A stretch of 62,958 nt of DNA, from contig JBOFTV010000016.1 of NCBI GenBank assembly GCA_051652245.1, forward strand, positions 1-62,958. Direction: 5' to 3'. Source of the stretch: BHER01 sp051652245 (GTDB lineage: Bacteria > Bacillota_I > Bacilli_A > Culicoidibacterales > Culicoidibacteraceae). The notes below the pieces were generated by a model that saw only the letters and a list, made by a program, of their open reading frames with translations, made no database searches and was not told the DNA's origin. Shown here piece by piece: positions 53,001 through 61,874 of this stretch. The position numbers and the translations under genes were made by a program. The first letter of the stretch is position 1, and every line of letters starts with the position of its first letter.

Positions 53001-53921
53001 CTATTTTATGCCATCGGCCTTATTTGAGCGAACAAAATAGCGCTGCATACTAAAAAATACGATTAATACCGGAATAATTGAAAGTGTTGTTGCCCCCATT
53101 AGTAAAGGCCAATTAGTTCCATTTAGTCCTTGAAACATGGCAAGGCCAATTTGAACGGTAAACAATTCTTGATCATTTAGGTAAATTAATGGTGCGAGGA
53201 AATCATTCCATGACCCCATAAACGACTGAATGCTGATTGTTACAATAGCAGGGATTGATAACGGTAAATAGATTTTTAAAAAGATCGCAAAACTATTTGC
53301 CCCATCCATGTAGGCGGCCTCATAGAACTCCTTGGAAATTGTCTGAAAATATTGCACAAGGAAGAATACAAACACAGCTTGTCCACCCAGTGTTGGCAGC
53401 ATAAGCGGGATATATGTATTAATAAACGAGAAATTTCCCGCACCCAAACTTGAGACAAAGCTTCCTAATTTTGACCACATAATATATGTTGGCACTAGTG
53501 TAACTTCTCCTGGTAGCATAATTGTTGCTAATAAAAATAAAAATAAACCCTTCTTGAATTTGAAATTAAATTTAGCAAAACCATATGCTACCAATGCTGA
53601 AACAAAAATATCACCAAAAAGTTTTCCGATTGCCATCCCACCAGTATTTAGGAGATAGCGGAGGAAGGGAATTTTTTCAAAAATTAGGGGGTAGTTTTGC
53701 CAGACTGCTGGACTTGGAATCCATTGGGGAGGAATGACAAAAACATTTGATGTTGTTTTTAACGATGTTGAAATCATCCATAAAAAAGGCATGATCATTG
53801 TTATCCCTACAACAATAAGTAAGATATGCTTTGTTGAACTTTTAACAACTGTTTTTCCATCTAGTTGCTTATTATTTTTAGCTATTTGCTTGATTTTATC
53901 TTGTTTTGATAATTGCTTCAT
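53001..53921 (-). CDS. Sugar ABC permease, MalG/UgpE type
   Basis: A 306-residue permease with six membrane segments, the ISTSLKTTSNVF loop after the first helix and the EAA motif EAAYMDGANSFAIFLKIYLP for the ATPase. It pairs with the MalF-type subunit encoded two bases upstream. The gene ends at MQRYFVRSNKADGIK-like sequence typical of UgpE. Confidence 0.93.
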   Translation of the reverse strand: MKQLSKQDKIKQIAKNNKQLDGKTVVKSSTKHILLIVVGITMIMPFLWMISTSLKTTSNVFVIPPQWIPSPAVWQNYPLIFEKIPFLRYLLNTGGMAIGKLFGDIFVSALVAYGFAKFNFKFKKGLFLFLLATIMLPGEVTLVPTYIMWSKLGSFVSSLGAGNFSFINTYIPLMLPTLGGQAVFVFFLVQYFQTISKEFYEAAYMDGANSFAIFLKIYLPLSIPAIVTISIQSFMGSWNDFLAPLIYLNDQELFTVQIGLAMFQGLNGTNWPLLMGATTLSIIPVLIVFFSMQRYFVRSNKADGIK

Positions 53922-53923
53922 TT

Positions 53924-54856
53924 CTATTGCTCTCCATTCATTTGGCTATACTTCCAAAAATCAGTAAACTTAAAAATAAGTAAGGTTATTAGTAGAATTA
54001 TGACTAATAACAGCCATGACATGGCGGATGCATAGCCCATTTTAAAGTAAGCGAAGGCATTTTTATATAGGTAAAGCATCACAAATTCTGCCTGGTTACC
54101 GGCCCCCCCTAAAATATAAGCATCCGTAAATTTCTTAAAAGAACCAATAATTCCCATAATAAGATTGAAATAAAGAATCGGTCTCATTAAGGGTAAAGTG
54201 ATGAAAAAAAGTTTATGCCAAAACCCAGCCCCCTGGATTTCTGCTGCTTCATATAAATCTTTTGATACTTCGTTGAGGGCAACTAAATAAGTCAACATTC
54301 CCGCACCAGCACCCCAAATTGCAATCATTAAATAGGATGGTAGCACCCATGCAGGATCAGTTAGCCAACCTGGACCAGTAATGCCAATAACCGCAAGGGC
54401 ACTATTAAGTAAGCCATTGACCGGATCAAGAACCCAACGCCAAATTATCCCAATTGCAACACCCGATACAACAGCGGGTAAATAGTAAAGCGTTCGATAG
54501 AAGCCAACACCTCGCGTTTTCGTATTTAGGATAAAAGCAATTGAAAATGCGGTCACCATTCCTAATGGAACTGAATAAAACGCATAGCGTACCGTCACAT
54601 ACAAGGAATTTAAAAACTGGGCATCCCTAAATAATGCGGTATAGTTTTTAAAGCCAATAAATTTAGGCACACCAACAACTGACCACTCCATAAAACTCAT
54701 ATAAAATGACAGACCTATTGGAAAAATACCGAAAATGAGAAAGGCAATAAACCACGGACTAATATACCAAAAACCCATATTCTTGATTTTAGGTTTTGTT
54801 GTAAGCCCACGAATTCGCACGACCTGTTCTTCTTTTAACTTTGCTTTTGTTGTCAT
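53924..54856 (-). CDS. Sugar ABC permease, MalF/UgpA type
   Basis: A 310-residue permease: a short polar N-terminus, the first helix (FWYISPWFIAFLIFGIFPI), six membrane segments and the EAA loop EAAEIQGAGFWHKLFFITLP. The family stretch FKNYTALFRD is in the extracellular region. It forms the import channel with the MalG-type subunit. Confidence 0.93.
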   Translation of the reverse strand: MTTKAKLKEEQVVRIRGLTTKPKIKNMGFWYISPWFIAFLIFGIFPIGLSFYMSFMEWSVVGVPKFIGFKNYTALFRDAQFLNSLYVTVRYAFYSVPLGMVTAFSIAFILNTKTRGVGFYRTLYYLPAVVSGVAIGIIWRWVLDPVNGLLNSALAVIGITGPGWLTDPAWVLPSYLMIAIWGAGAGMLTYLVALNEVSKDLYEAAEIQGAGFWHKLFFITLPLMRPILYFNLIMGIIGSFKKFTDAYILGGAGNQAEFVMLYLYKNAFAYFKMGYASAMSWLLLVIILLITLLIFKFTDFWKYSQMNGEQ

Positions 54857-54885
54857 AATGTTACAGCCTCCTTTAATTATTGAAG

Positions 54886-54911
54886 TAAAAAGGTAGCGTT
54901 TAGCTACCTTT
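54886..54911 (-). terminator. Intra-operon terminator-like hairpin after the binding protein gene
   Basis: Minus strand: AAAGGTAGC, loop TAAAC, GCTACCTTT then TT (54888-54910). It sits between the binding protein and permease genes, where partial termination gives more binding protein than permease in many transporters. Confidence 0.7.
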
Positions 54912-54922
54912 GATATTATTTC

Positions 54923-56164
54923 TTAGCCTGCGATTTCTTTCCAGCGACGACTTGTGGTGTCCACAAGTTTTATGATATCAAGATTACCTTTACCATCATT
55001 ATTTGATAATAATGGCAATGTTAATTCATCCCACATAGCACTCGCTAGCTCATTTTGCTTTGGTTGATTATTAAAGCCACGTGCAATTTTTAATGATTCT
55101 GTGATTACATCCGTTGCATACGCTTTATTTTTATTTATTTGACCTACTTTATCGGCCTTTGATTTAATTGGTGCTGGCGCTTTGTAATCAAACAGTTCTT
55201 GCGTTAATTCACTTAATGCTTCAAAGGCGACATCTTTATTTGGCGTTTGCTCGGCAATAACTGTGGATGCATTCCATGAAAACGTCACTTTTTTGGCACT
55301 TCCTCTTGGCATAACGGCCATCCCTACTTCAAAATTAGCGCCTGCCTCTTTTACTTTCTTCTCAACATCATCAGTTGCTCCACCAATAATCATTCCTACT
55401 TTACCATTAACAAAAGTATTTTCCACACCATTTGATGTTGCTTCATTAAATGGCATCGTTGCCTTATCGCTCATCACTTTATTCATTACTGCTAATCCAG
55501 CTAATGCCTCCGGTGTATTCAATTGTAGTTGTCCATTGGCAGTAACTACTTCGCCACCTTCACCCCAAATAAAGACTTCGGGCGGTGGATTTCCTGTTGA
55601 TGCATAACCATGTACCGTATCTGTTTTGACTTTATTCGAAACAGCTAAAAAATCATCCCATGTCCAATTTTTCACATCATTTTCACTAATAAGTGCTTTA
55701 TTATAGTAAACAACATATGGTTGGTTAATCCATGGTAGTCCATATGTACTCCCCCCTTTTTGAGCTGTTGCTAAAATTTCAGGGTAGAAATCATTCATAT
55801 CAATTTGTGTTTGTCCTGCTAGATATGAATCTAATTTGGCAATTGTTCCTGTCTCCATATATGCAGGAATATACTCTTGTGCCAGCCAGAATAAATCTGG
55901 GGCAAGATTCCCCCCAATTTGCGTTTGAATTTTAACGTAATAATCTTTCGGGATAATTTGTTGTTTTAATGTGTACGTTTTTGAAGCCTTACTCAATTTT
56001 TCAAGTATTGCGTCAATTTCCTTTCCTTCTTCTTCATTTGCCCATGTGGCAAACGTTAAAGCAACTTTTCCACCAGCAGAACCGCTACCTGTACTACAAG
56101 CAACCAAACCAACTGTAAAAATCGCTGTCAGACTTAACATTAAGATTTTTTTAATGTTTTTCAT
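54923..56164 (-). CDS. Extracellular sugar-binding lipoprotein
   Basis: A 413-residue family 1 solute-binding protein. The signal peptide ends in the lipobox GLVACSTG (Cys near 23). The mature protein begins with LTFATWANEEEGKEIDAIL and shows the fold pattern APDLFWLAQEY and YGLPWINQPYVVYYNK. It delivers an oligosaccharide, probably an alpha-glucoside given its neighbours, to the two permeases. First gene of the operon, behind a strong, probably regulated promoter; AAGGAGG precedes the ATG. Confidence 0.93.
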   Translation of the reverse strand: MKNIKKILMLSLTAIFTVGLVACSTGSGSAGGKVALTFATWANEEEGKEIDAILEKLSKASKTYTLKQQIIPKDYYVKIQTQIGGNLAPDLFWLAQEYIPAYMETGTIAKLDSYLAGQTQIDMNDFYPEILATAQKGGSTYGLPWINQPYVVYYNKALISENDVKNWTWDDFLAVSNKVKTDTVHGYASTGNPPPEVFIWGEGGEVVTANGQLQLNTPEALAGLAVMNKVMSDKATMPFNEATSNGVENTFVNGKVGMIIGGATDDVEKKVKEAGANFEVGMAVMPRGSAKKVTFSWNASTVIAEQTPNKDVAFEALSELTQELFDYKAPAPIKSKADKVGQINKNKAYATDVITESLKIARGFNNQPKQNELASAMWDELTLPLLSNNDGKGNLDIIKLVDTTSRRWKEIAG

Positions 56165-56183
56165 TTCTTTACCTCCTTGAAAC

Positions 56184-56195
56184 CGTTATCTAACG
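56184..56195. promoter_or_regulatory. Candidate operator CGTTA-N2-TAACG at the sugar operon start
   Basis: CGTTATCTAACG is a perfect inverted repeat with a 2-base centre, lying over the predicted transcription start and just before the ribosome site. It is similar in layout to LacI/GntR-type operators. Confidence 0.45.
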
Positions 56196-56198
56196 ATG

Positions 56199-56227
56199 AG
56201 TTTACAGTATTTTACATCTATTGTCAA
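56199..56227 (-). promoter_or_regulatory. Promoter of the sugar transport operon
   Basis: Minus strand: TTGACA (56222-56227), 17-base spacer, TAAACT (56199-56204), with the operator-like palindrome at the expected start site. Confidence 0.75.
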
Positions 56228-56281
56228 TGTTTTTACAGAAAAATACATATATTATTGTAAAATTATGTAAAAAAGTGTAAA
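56201..56281. repeat. Six phased TTTACA/TGTAAA hexamers around the sugar operon promoter
   Basis: TTTACA begins at 56201, 56211 and 56232. Its complement TGTAAA begins at 56256, 56266 and 56276. Within each group the steps are 10, 21, 10 and 10 bases, close to whole helical turns, so the boxes lie on one DNA face and the two groups face each other across the -35. Confidence 0.6.
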
Positions 56282-56290
56282 CAGGTATTA

Positions 56291-56327
56291 AAAAAGTGAG
56301 ATTTTCATCTCAGAAGATCTCACTTTT
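56291..56327 (-). terminator. Terminator of the VOC gene pair
   Basis: AAAAGTGAGAT (56292-56302) with ATCTCACTTTT (56317-56327), 14-base loop; on the minus strand a T run follows. The plus strand also shows an A/T-flanked stem. Confidence 0.8.
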
Positions 56328-56349
56328 ATCATTGCTTACTAGGATCACT

Positions 56350-56790
56350 TTATTTTGTCAGGCTGTTAACAGCTGGTGTATAATTAAGCTGCCAACTTAT
56401 GCCAAACTTATCAACAACTTGACCATATAATGGTGACCAGAATGTCTCTTGCAATGGCATGCCTATTTGGCCACCTACAGCTAGATTAGTAAAATAGCGT
56501 GTTAAGCGCTCGCTATCATCAAGGTCAATTGCTAATGTTATATTGTTACCCAGCATGTGACTTTGGTCCATAAAATCGGGCACATCAGAAAACATCACGA
56601 CTGTTCCCGCGATGCTAAGTGAAGCATTCATGACTAATTTTTTTGTTTGGTCATCCATTGGAAATGATGGGTCGCTTGGTGTATCACCAAAAAGCATGAC
56701 AACTTTTTGACTGCCATCTAGTGCTTCCTCGTAGAAGTTAATTGCTTCTACCGCATTTTTTCTAAAGTTTAAGTATGGAAATATACTCAT
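56350..56790 (-). CDS. VOC-superfamily protein, PhnB/DUF1338-like
   Basis: A 146-residue glyoxalase-fold protein of the PhnB type: MSIFPYLNFRKNAVEAINFYEEAL at the start (only the first strand and helix cited), then VVMLFGDTPSDPSF and a C-terminal FGISWQLNY. PhnB-like proteins are of uncertain activity despite annotation as demethylubiquinone methyltransferase. It follows the second VOC gene by 19 bases on the same strand, ending at a terminator. Confidence 0.82.
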   Translation of the reverse strand: MSIFPYLNFRKNAVEAINFYEEALDGSQKVVMLFGDTPSDPSFPMDDQTKKLVMNASLSIAGTVVMFSDVPDFMDQSHMLGNNITLAIDLDDSERLTRYFTNLAVGGQIGMPLQETFWSPLYGQVVDKFGISWQLNYTPAVNSLTK

Positions 56791-56809
56791 GTTAATCTAT
56801 CCTTTCTAA

Positions 56810-57187
56810 TTACTCGTCAATAGCGGCAAAGTAATTCCCTTCAGGGTCGGCAAAATTGAATACGCCTTTGTTCGTGTTCGGAAATATTACTTTTTCCCCC
56901 ACTGTGATATTATGTTGCTTTAATTTGTCATAGAGCTTGTCCACATCTGCTACAGTCAATAAAATTGATGGTACTGCTAGATTCAGCTGCGGCTGCTTTT
57001 TGGCAACCACTGCTTTATTTTGGAGGACAAGCTTTGTTCCTGTCCTTGTCTGATCTTCTAACTCTATGGCAAAACTTTCCCCATAATCTTGCCGTCCCAC
57101 TTCAACAAAACCTAATAATTCCGTCCAAAACTGAGCACATTTTTCTTGATTTGTCACATATAACATGATTTGGGCAACTTTCACCAT
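56810..57187 (-). CDS. Glyoxalase/bleomycin-resistance VOC protein
   Basis: A 125-residue VOC protein: VAQIMLYVTNQEKCAQFWTE at the N-terminus and FNFADPEGNYFAAIDE at the end, the two beta-alpha-beta-beta-beta modules of the family. It could be a lyase, dioxygenase or drug-binding protein. The ATG at 57187 is preferred because GGAGG lies just upstream; the frame is open to 57211. Confidence 0.85.
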   Translation of the reverse strand: MVKVAQIMLYVTNQEKCAQFWTELLGFVEVGRQDYGESFAIELEDQTRTGTKLVLQNKAVVAKKQPQLNLAVPSILLTVADVDKLYDKLKQHNITVGEKVIFPNTNKGVFNFADPEGNYFAAIDE

Positions 57188-57304
57188 GACCTTTCCCCTC
57201 CTTTTTTTCACAATTTATAATATGATTATATAATAAAAAAAGAACTAATGCCAGTAAATTAGGGTATAATATTAGTCATCCTTAGAAAACAGGAGGTCAT
57301 TTTA

Positions 57305-57652
57305 GTGAAAAGTGAAATTAGAGCCTATATCAACCAATTTGAGTCCGAAAAACAACGCATCCTTGAGCACGTCTATCAGCTAATTTTTACTGCCGTTCCT
57401 GATGCCGACGTGAAAATTAGCTATGGGATGCCCGCTTTCACGTACAACGGTCGGCCCTTAGTTTATTTTGCTGCAGCCAAAAACCATCTTGGCTTCTATC
57501 CCCTTCCCCGTGCTATTATTGCTTTTTCGGCTGAATTATCCGCCTATAGAACCTCTAAGGGAGCAATTCAATTCCCTTGGAATTGTCCGCTTCCAGAAGA
57601 ATTAATCATTCAAATTGTTCTTTTCCGTAAAAATGAAAAAAATGAAAAATAA
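57305..57652 (+). CDS. DUF1801 (YdhG-type) protein
   Basis: A 115-residue protein with ISYGMPAFTYNGRPLVYFAA and HLGFYPLP, then GAIQFPWNCPLPEELI, which are family motifs of DUF1801. A B. subtilis member is described as an iron chaperone, but general function is not settled. A GTG start with AGGAGG 8 bases upstream. Divergent from the VOC genes and followed by the oppA-type gene. Confidence 0.82.
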   Translation: MKSEIRAYINQFESEKQRILEHVYQLIFTAVPDADVKISYGMPAFTYNGRPLVYFAAAKNHLGFYPLPRAIIAFSAELSAYRTSKGAIQFPWNCPLPEELIIQIVLFRKNEKNEK

Positions 57653-57701
57653 GTTACGCCCCCCAGTCTGCCATTGTCTTTATTCTTATGGCTGAAAAGC
57701 C

Positions 57702-57730
57702 TTTACATTTTTGATAATTCTTCATATAAT
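57702..57730 (+). promoter_or_regulatory. Promoter of the OppA-type gene
   Basis: TTTACA (57702-57707), 17-base spacer, TATAAT (57725-57730). The gene starts at 57768. Confidence 0.75.
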
Positions 57731-57743
57731 AGAGTTATCAAAA
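57709..57743. promoter_or_regulatory. Inverted repeat bracketing the -10 box of the OppA-type gene
   Basis: TTTTGATAA (57709-57717) and TTATCAAAA (57735-57743): perfect 9-bp arms with a 17-base spacer that contains TATAAT. A dimeric regulator bound here would close the promoter. Confidence 0.55.
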
Positions 57744-57767
57744 CTATAATTTGGAGGAAAAAAAATA

Positions 57768-59399
57768 ATGAAGAATTTCAAGAATATCACAAAAGTCTGT
57801 TCCGTGTTATTTGCAGCAGTTTTATTGCTTGCTGCTTGTGGAGGTGGAACTGGAACAAAAACGGGTGAATTGCGCTTAGCAACACCCTTTAAGACAAATA
57901 CAGTAAGTAGTTTAACTTCAAGTGAGACGGTTAACTCGCAGGTTATTGGTCAATTCCACGAAGGACTTACAACGTATGCTGCTAATAAAGAAGTCATTGG
58001 ATCGATGGCTGAAAATTGGACTGTTTCAGCTGATAAAACAGTATATACATTTAATTTAAGAGATGCGCAGTGGTCAAATGGTACTAAAGTTACCGCAAAA
58101 GACTTTGTCTTCGCATGGCAAACACTTGCCCTAACGCCAACTGCAGCATATAAATCAATGTTAGCAGACATTAAAAATGGGTCGGCAATCATCGATGAGA
58201 AAATAAAAGCTGATGTTAAAACACTAGGTGTTGAAGCAGTTAGTGACAGTGTCCTAAAAGTAACACTTGCTTCACCAAGAACATACTTCCTTGAGTTAAT
58301 GGCCTTTCCCGCATTTTACCCTATCAACGAAGAATTCTTTAATAGTGTTGGAGCTGCTAATTATGGTAATTCCAAAGAAACAATTTTGGCTAATGGACCA
58401 TTTTTATTAACTGACTATAATGCTGATACAGGATACACACTTGAAAAGAACCCTAAATATTGGGATGCTAAAAATGTTCAATTAAATAAAATTACAACGC
58501 GTGTTGTTGAAACACCCGAAACGCAAGCAACACTTTATGACAACAATGAAATTGATCGTTTACAACTTGTTAATGCTGACTTAATAGCACGCTACGAAAA
58601 ATCAACAGAAAAAGATATTCAAGAACAGGCATCAGTATTTTACTTCTACTTATCAGGAACATCTAAAAAAGAAGATAAAACTTTAGCCAATAAGAATTTC
58701 CGTGCAGCCATTGCTCATTCAATTGATAAAAAAATTCTGACTGATTCAATTTTACAAGATGGCTCAATCCCAATTGATTCAATTGTCCCAAAAAACTTTG
58801 TTGCCCTTGATGGCAAAGATTTCCGTGATTTTACTGGAACCTATGCCACACCAATGTTTGATAAAGTTAAAGCAGCTAATTTCTTAGCTCAAGCTAAATC
58901 AGAATTAGGAATGGAAAAAATTTCATTTGAACTATTATCAACTGATACATCAACAAACAAAAAGATTTATACAAACATTAAATCACAAATCGAAACTGTT
59001 TTACCTGGTGTTACCGTTGATTTAAAGCTAATTCCTGGTTCTGCATTTTATCCTGAACTTAAGAAATTTGAAACACCTGCTGCTTCAGCAGGTTGGGGTG
59101 CAGACTTCCGTGATGCAGCATCATATTTCAGTATTTTCCGTTCAACAGATGATCATAACTATGGTCGCTGGAACAACCCGTCATTTGATGCCCTATATAC
59201 AGCTGCCGAAACAGAAACTAATCCAACAAAAAGATGGGAAATGTTCAAGGAAATGGAACAAATATTAATTAATGATTATGCCATTGTTCCAACATTCCAA
59301 AGAGGTTCAGTTACCCTCTTAAAACCAGGAGTTAAAGGTTATTATCATAATACAATCTCACCTGATGTAGCATTTAAACATATGAGTGTTACAGCATAA
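57768..59399 (+). CDS. Oligopeptide-binding lipoprotein, OppA type
   Basis: A 543-residue family 5 solute-binding protein. Its signal peptide ends LLLAACGGG (lipobox Cys near 25). Family features are EGLTTYAANKEVIGSMAENW, YTFNLRDAQWSNGTKVTAKD and FVFAWQT. The C-terminal lobe has FRSTDDHNYGRWNNPSFD. It binds peptides at the cell surface. No Opp permease or ATPase genes are adjacent, so it is either an orphan receptor serving a distant transporter or a sensor. GGAGG precedes the ATG. Confidence 0.92.
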   Translation: MKNFKNITKVCSVLFAAVLLLAACGGGTGTKTGELRLATPFKTNTVSSLTSSETVNSQVIGQFHEGLTTYAANKEVIGSMAENWTVSADKTVYTFNLRDAQWSNGTKVTAKDFVFAWQTLALTPTAAYKSMLADIKNGSAIIDEKIKADVKTLGVEAVSDSVLKVTLASPRTYFLELMAFPAFYPINEEFFNSVGAANYGNSKETILANGPFLLTDYNADTGYTLEKNPKYWDAKNVQLNKITTRVVETPETQATLYDNNEIDRLQLVNADLIARYEKSTEKDIQEQASVFYFYLSGTSKKEDKTLANKNFRAAIAHSIDKKILTDSILQDGSIPIDSIVPKNFVALDGKDFRDFTGTYATPMFDKVKAANFLAQAKSELGMEKISFELLSTDTSTNKKIYTNIKSQIETVLPGVTVDLKLIPGSAFYPELKKFETPAASAGWGADFRDAASYFSIFRSTDDHNYGRWNNPSFDALYTAAETETNPTKRWEMFKEMEQILINDYAIVPTFQRGSVTLLKPGVKGYYHNTISPDVAFKHMSVTA

Positions 59400-59411
59400 T
59401 AAGCCACATAA

Positions 59412-59443
59412 AAAAGGACTACCTTGTCTAAGGTAGTCCTTTT
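59412..59443. terminator. Bidirectional terminator between the OppA-type gene and citrate synthase
   Basis: AAAAGGACTACCTT (59412-59425) with AAGGTAGTCCTTTT (59430-59443): 14 pairs and a four-base loop, suited to both convergent genes. Confidence 0.92.
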
Positions 59444-59450
59444 ACTTATC

Positions 59451-60776
59451 CTAAAGTAAATTCCCCAGTGCATCAATGGCCTTATATGCTGGTCGAATAA
59501 TTTTCTTGTCAAACACTAATTGCTCAATTCGATGCGCATTCCAACTAGCAATTCGGGCTGTTGCAAATAAGGGGGTATATAAATCCTGCGGAATACAAAG
59601 TAATTGGTAAACAAAACTTGAATAAAAATCAACATTTGCACAAATCGCAAAATCGACTCCACGAACATTTTTCAAAGCCCTAATTGCAGCAATTTCAACA
59701 TTCTTATAGAGATTATACAAGGCAAGTTCCCCTTTTGATTCTGCTAATTGTTCTGCTTTTTGGCGAAGAAGATCGGCTCGTGGATCCGAAATTGTATAAA
59801 TTGCATGTCCTAGTCCATAAATCAGACCTGAGCCATCAAATTTTTGCCCCCTCAGCATCTCTCCCAGATATACTTCTAGTGCCTCCAGCGTTGGATTTTC
59901 AACATTTTCCTTAATATTAGCAATCATCTGTGCTACCATCGTATTAGCTCCACCATGTTTTGGTCCCTTAAGTGAGCCAATTGAAGCAGCAATTGCCGAA
60001 TAGGTGTCAGTCCCCGTTGAAGAAACAACGTGGGATGTAAATGTTGAGTTATTCCCCCCACCGTGTTCTGCATGAATTACAAGGAGCAAATCTAGTGTCT
60101 CAACCTCTACTTGCGAATACTCATTATCATGTCTTAGCATATGTAAAATATTTTCCGCAATGCTAAAATCTGGCTGTGGTGAATGGATAACTAAACTCTC
60201 TTGACAATGCTTATGCCGGTGTGCATTGTAACTATACGTTAAAATACTCGGAAACTTAGCAATCATATTAACCGTTTGCGCAATTAAATTAGGTAAGCTA
60301 ATATCATCAGGATTATCATCAATTGTATACATACAAACGACTGCTCGCTGCAACTGATTCATAATATTTTTACTTGGTTTGCGCAATAAGAAATTTTCGG
60401 TAAACTCTTCTGGTAAATCTTGGCGTTTAAATAATTCTTCCCTAAATGTTAGTAATTGTTCATCCGTTGGTAATTGACCGAATAATAAGAGGAAAATTGT
60501 TTTCTCAAATGAATACTTCGATGTCTTTTTAAACAAGCGATCTAATTCTTTAAGTTCATAATCCCGATAATAAAGTCGCCCTTGTTGCGGGATTTTCTCT
60601 CCATCAATAATTTGATAGCCATGCACTGCACCAATTTTAGTCAACCCGACTAATACACCTGTTCCATTTTGGTGTCGAAGCCCTCTTTTAACATCAAACT
60701 TCTCATATAACGCTGGTTCAATCGCATTGTTCTGATAAATCATATCTGAAATATCAGCTAGAAATGTCTTTTTCAT
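59451..60776 (-). CDS. gltA: Citrate synthase
   Basis: A 441-residue enzyme condensing oxaloacetate and acetyl-CoA. Catalytic residues lie in HAEHGGGNNSTFT and LKGPKHGGANTM (both His) and VDFAICANVDFYSSF (Asp). It is slightly longer than the usual bacterial form because of an N-terminal extension. It is the last gene of the unit after isocitrate dehydrogenase (17-base gap), so the three genes together feed 2-oxoglutarate synthesis. Confidence 0.95.
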   Translation of the reverse strand: MKKTFLADISDMIYQNNAIEPALYEKFDVKRGLRHQNGTGVLVGLTKIGAVHGYQIIDGEKIPQQGRLYYRDYELKELDRLFKKTSKYSFEKTIFLLLFGQLPTDEQLLTFREELFKRQDLPEEFTENFLLRKPSKNIMNQLQRAVVCMYTIDDNPDDISLPNLIAQTVNMIAKFPSILTYSYNAHRHKHCQESLVIHSPQPDFSIAENILHMLRHDNEYSQVEVETLDLLLVIHAEHGGGNNSTFTSHVVSSTGTDTYSAIAASIGSLKGPKHGGANTMVAQMIANIKENVENPTLEALEVYLGEMLRGQKFDGSGLIYGLGHAIYTISDPRADLLRQKAEQLAESKGELALYNLYKNVEIAAIRALKNVRGVDFAICANVDFYSSFVYQLLCIPQDLYTPLFATARIASWNAHRIEQLVFDKKIIRPAYKAIDALGNLL

Positions 60777-60793
60777 AGAAACATCCTTCCTCT

Positions 60794-61795
60794 TTAAAGT
60801 GCCGCTTTAATTGCTTCAACAAACGCTGTTGTTGTTGCCACCCCTCCTAAATCCTGTGTTCTTACCTTATTTTCACGTAAAACACGCTCAATTGCTCCGC
60901 TAATTCTAGCTGCTGCTTCATTTTGACCAATATATTCTAATAAATTAATTCCACTAAATAGTAAAGCCAGTGGATTTGCCTTATTTTGCCCGATGATATC
61001 GGGTGCTGATCCATGCACAGCCTCAAAAATCGCAATATCAGCACCAATATTAGCACCCGGAGCAAGCCCTAGACCACCAACAAGACCAGCGCATAAATCT
61101 GATAAAATATCGCCATATAAATTCATTGTCACAATAACACCAAACTGCGTTGGATTCATAACCAATTGCATACACATATTATCAATAATAATTGCTTCCA
61201 GCGCAATGTGCGGATAATCCAAACTAACCCGCTTAGCTTCCGCTAAAAAAAGTCCATCGGTCAACTTCAAGATATTAGCCTTATGAGCAACCGTCACCTT
61301 ATTAATACCTAGGCGATCAGCATGCTCAAAAGCGGCCTTAATAATCCGATAACTTCCTTGTCGCGTAATTCTTTTAAGCGCAATAGCTGTGTCTTTATCA
61401 TCATTTTCAAAATATTCTTCACCAATATAAAGCCCTTCCGTATTTTCACGAAAAATAACTAAATCAATATTTTCATAGCGCGTTAAGACATTTGGCAGTG
61501 ATTTAATTGGTCGTATATTGGCATATAAATCATATTTTTTCCGCAGAGCGACATTAATACTTCTAAAGCCTGCACCAATTGGTGTTGTAATCGGCCCCTT
61601 TAAGACTATTTTATTGCGTTCAATACTCTTATAGACACTCTCTGGTACAAGAACACCCTCTGCTGCTAAAACAGCCATCCCCGCATTTACAACCTCAAAT
61701 TCAACATCCACTTTCGCAGCGGCAAAAATATCAACAACTGCCGTTGCAATTTCTGGTCCAATCCCATCTCCGGGAATTAGCGTAACTTTCACCAT
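60794..61795 (-). CDS. NAD(P)-dependent isocitrate dehydrogenase, IDH3-like
   Basis: A 333-residue member of the isocitrate/isopropylmalate dehydrogenase family: LIPGDGIGPEIATAVVDIF, the isocitrate loop FRENTEGLYIGEEY, metal ligands in MNLYGDILSDLCAGLVGGLG and the cofactor motif AVHGSAPDIIGQNKANP. The short length and the TPIGAGFRSINVALRKKYDLYANIR motif match the NAD-type IDH of mitochondria and some bacteria, and the context (between citrate synthase and aconitase) argues against 3-isopropylmalate. It lies 79 bases after aconitase. Confidence 0.92.
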   Translation of the reverse strand: MVKVTLIPGDGIGPEIATAVVDIFAAAKVDVEFEVVNAGMAVLAAEGVLVPESVYKSIERNKIVLKGPITTPIGAGFRSINVALRKKYDLYANIRPIKSLPNVLTRYENIDLVIFRENTEGLYIGEEYFENDDKDTAIALKRITRQGSYRIIKAAFEHADRLGINKVTVAHKANILKLTDGLFLAEAKRVSLDYPHIALEAIIIDNMCMQLVMNPTQFGVIVTMNLYGDILSDLCAGLVGGLGLAPGANIGADIAIFEAVHGSAPDIIGQNKANPLALLFSGINLLEYIGQNEAAARISGAIERVLRENKVRTQDLGGVATTTAFVEAIKAAL

Positions 61796-61874
61796 AACTA
61801 AACCGCCTCCTTCTATCCTCTACTATTTATTATAAGAAAAAAATCGGTCGCCCGAATTTCTTACTACACTACAA

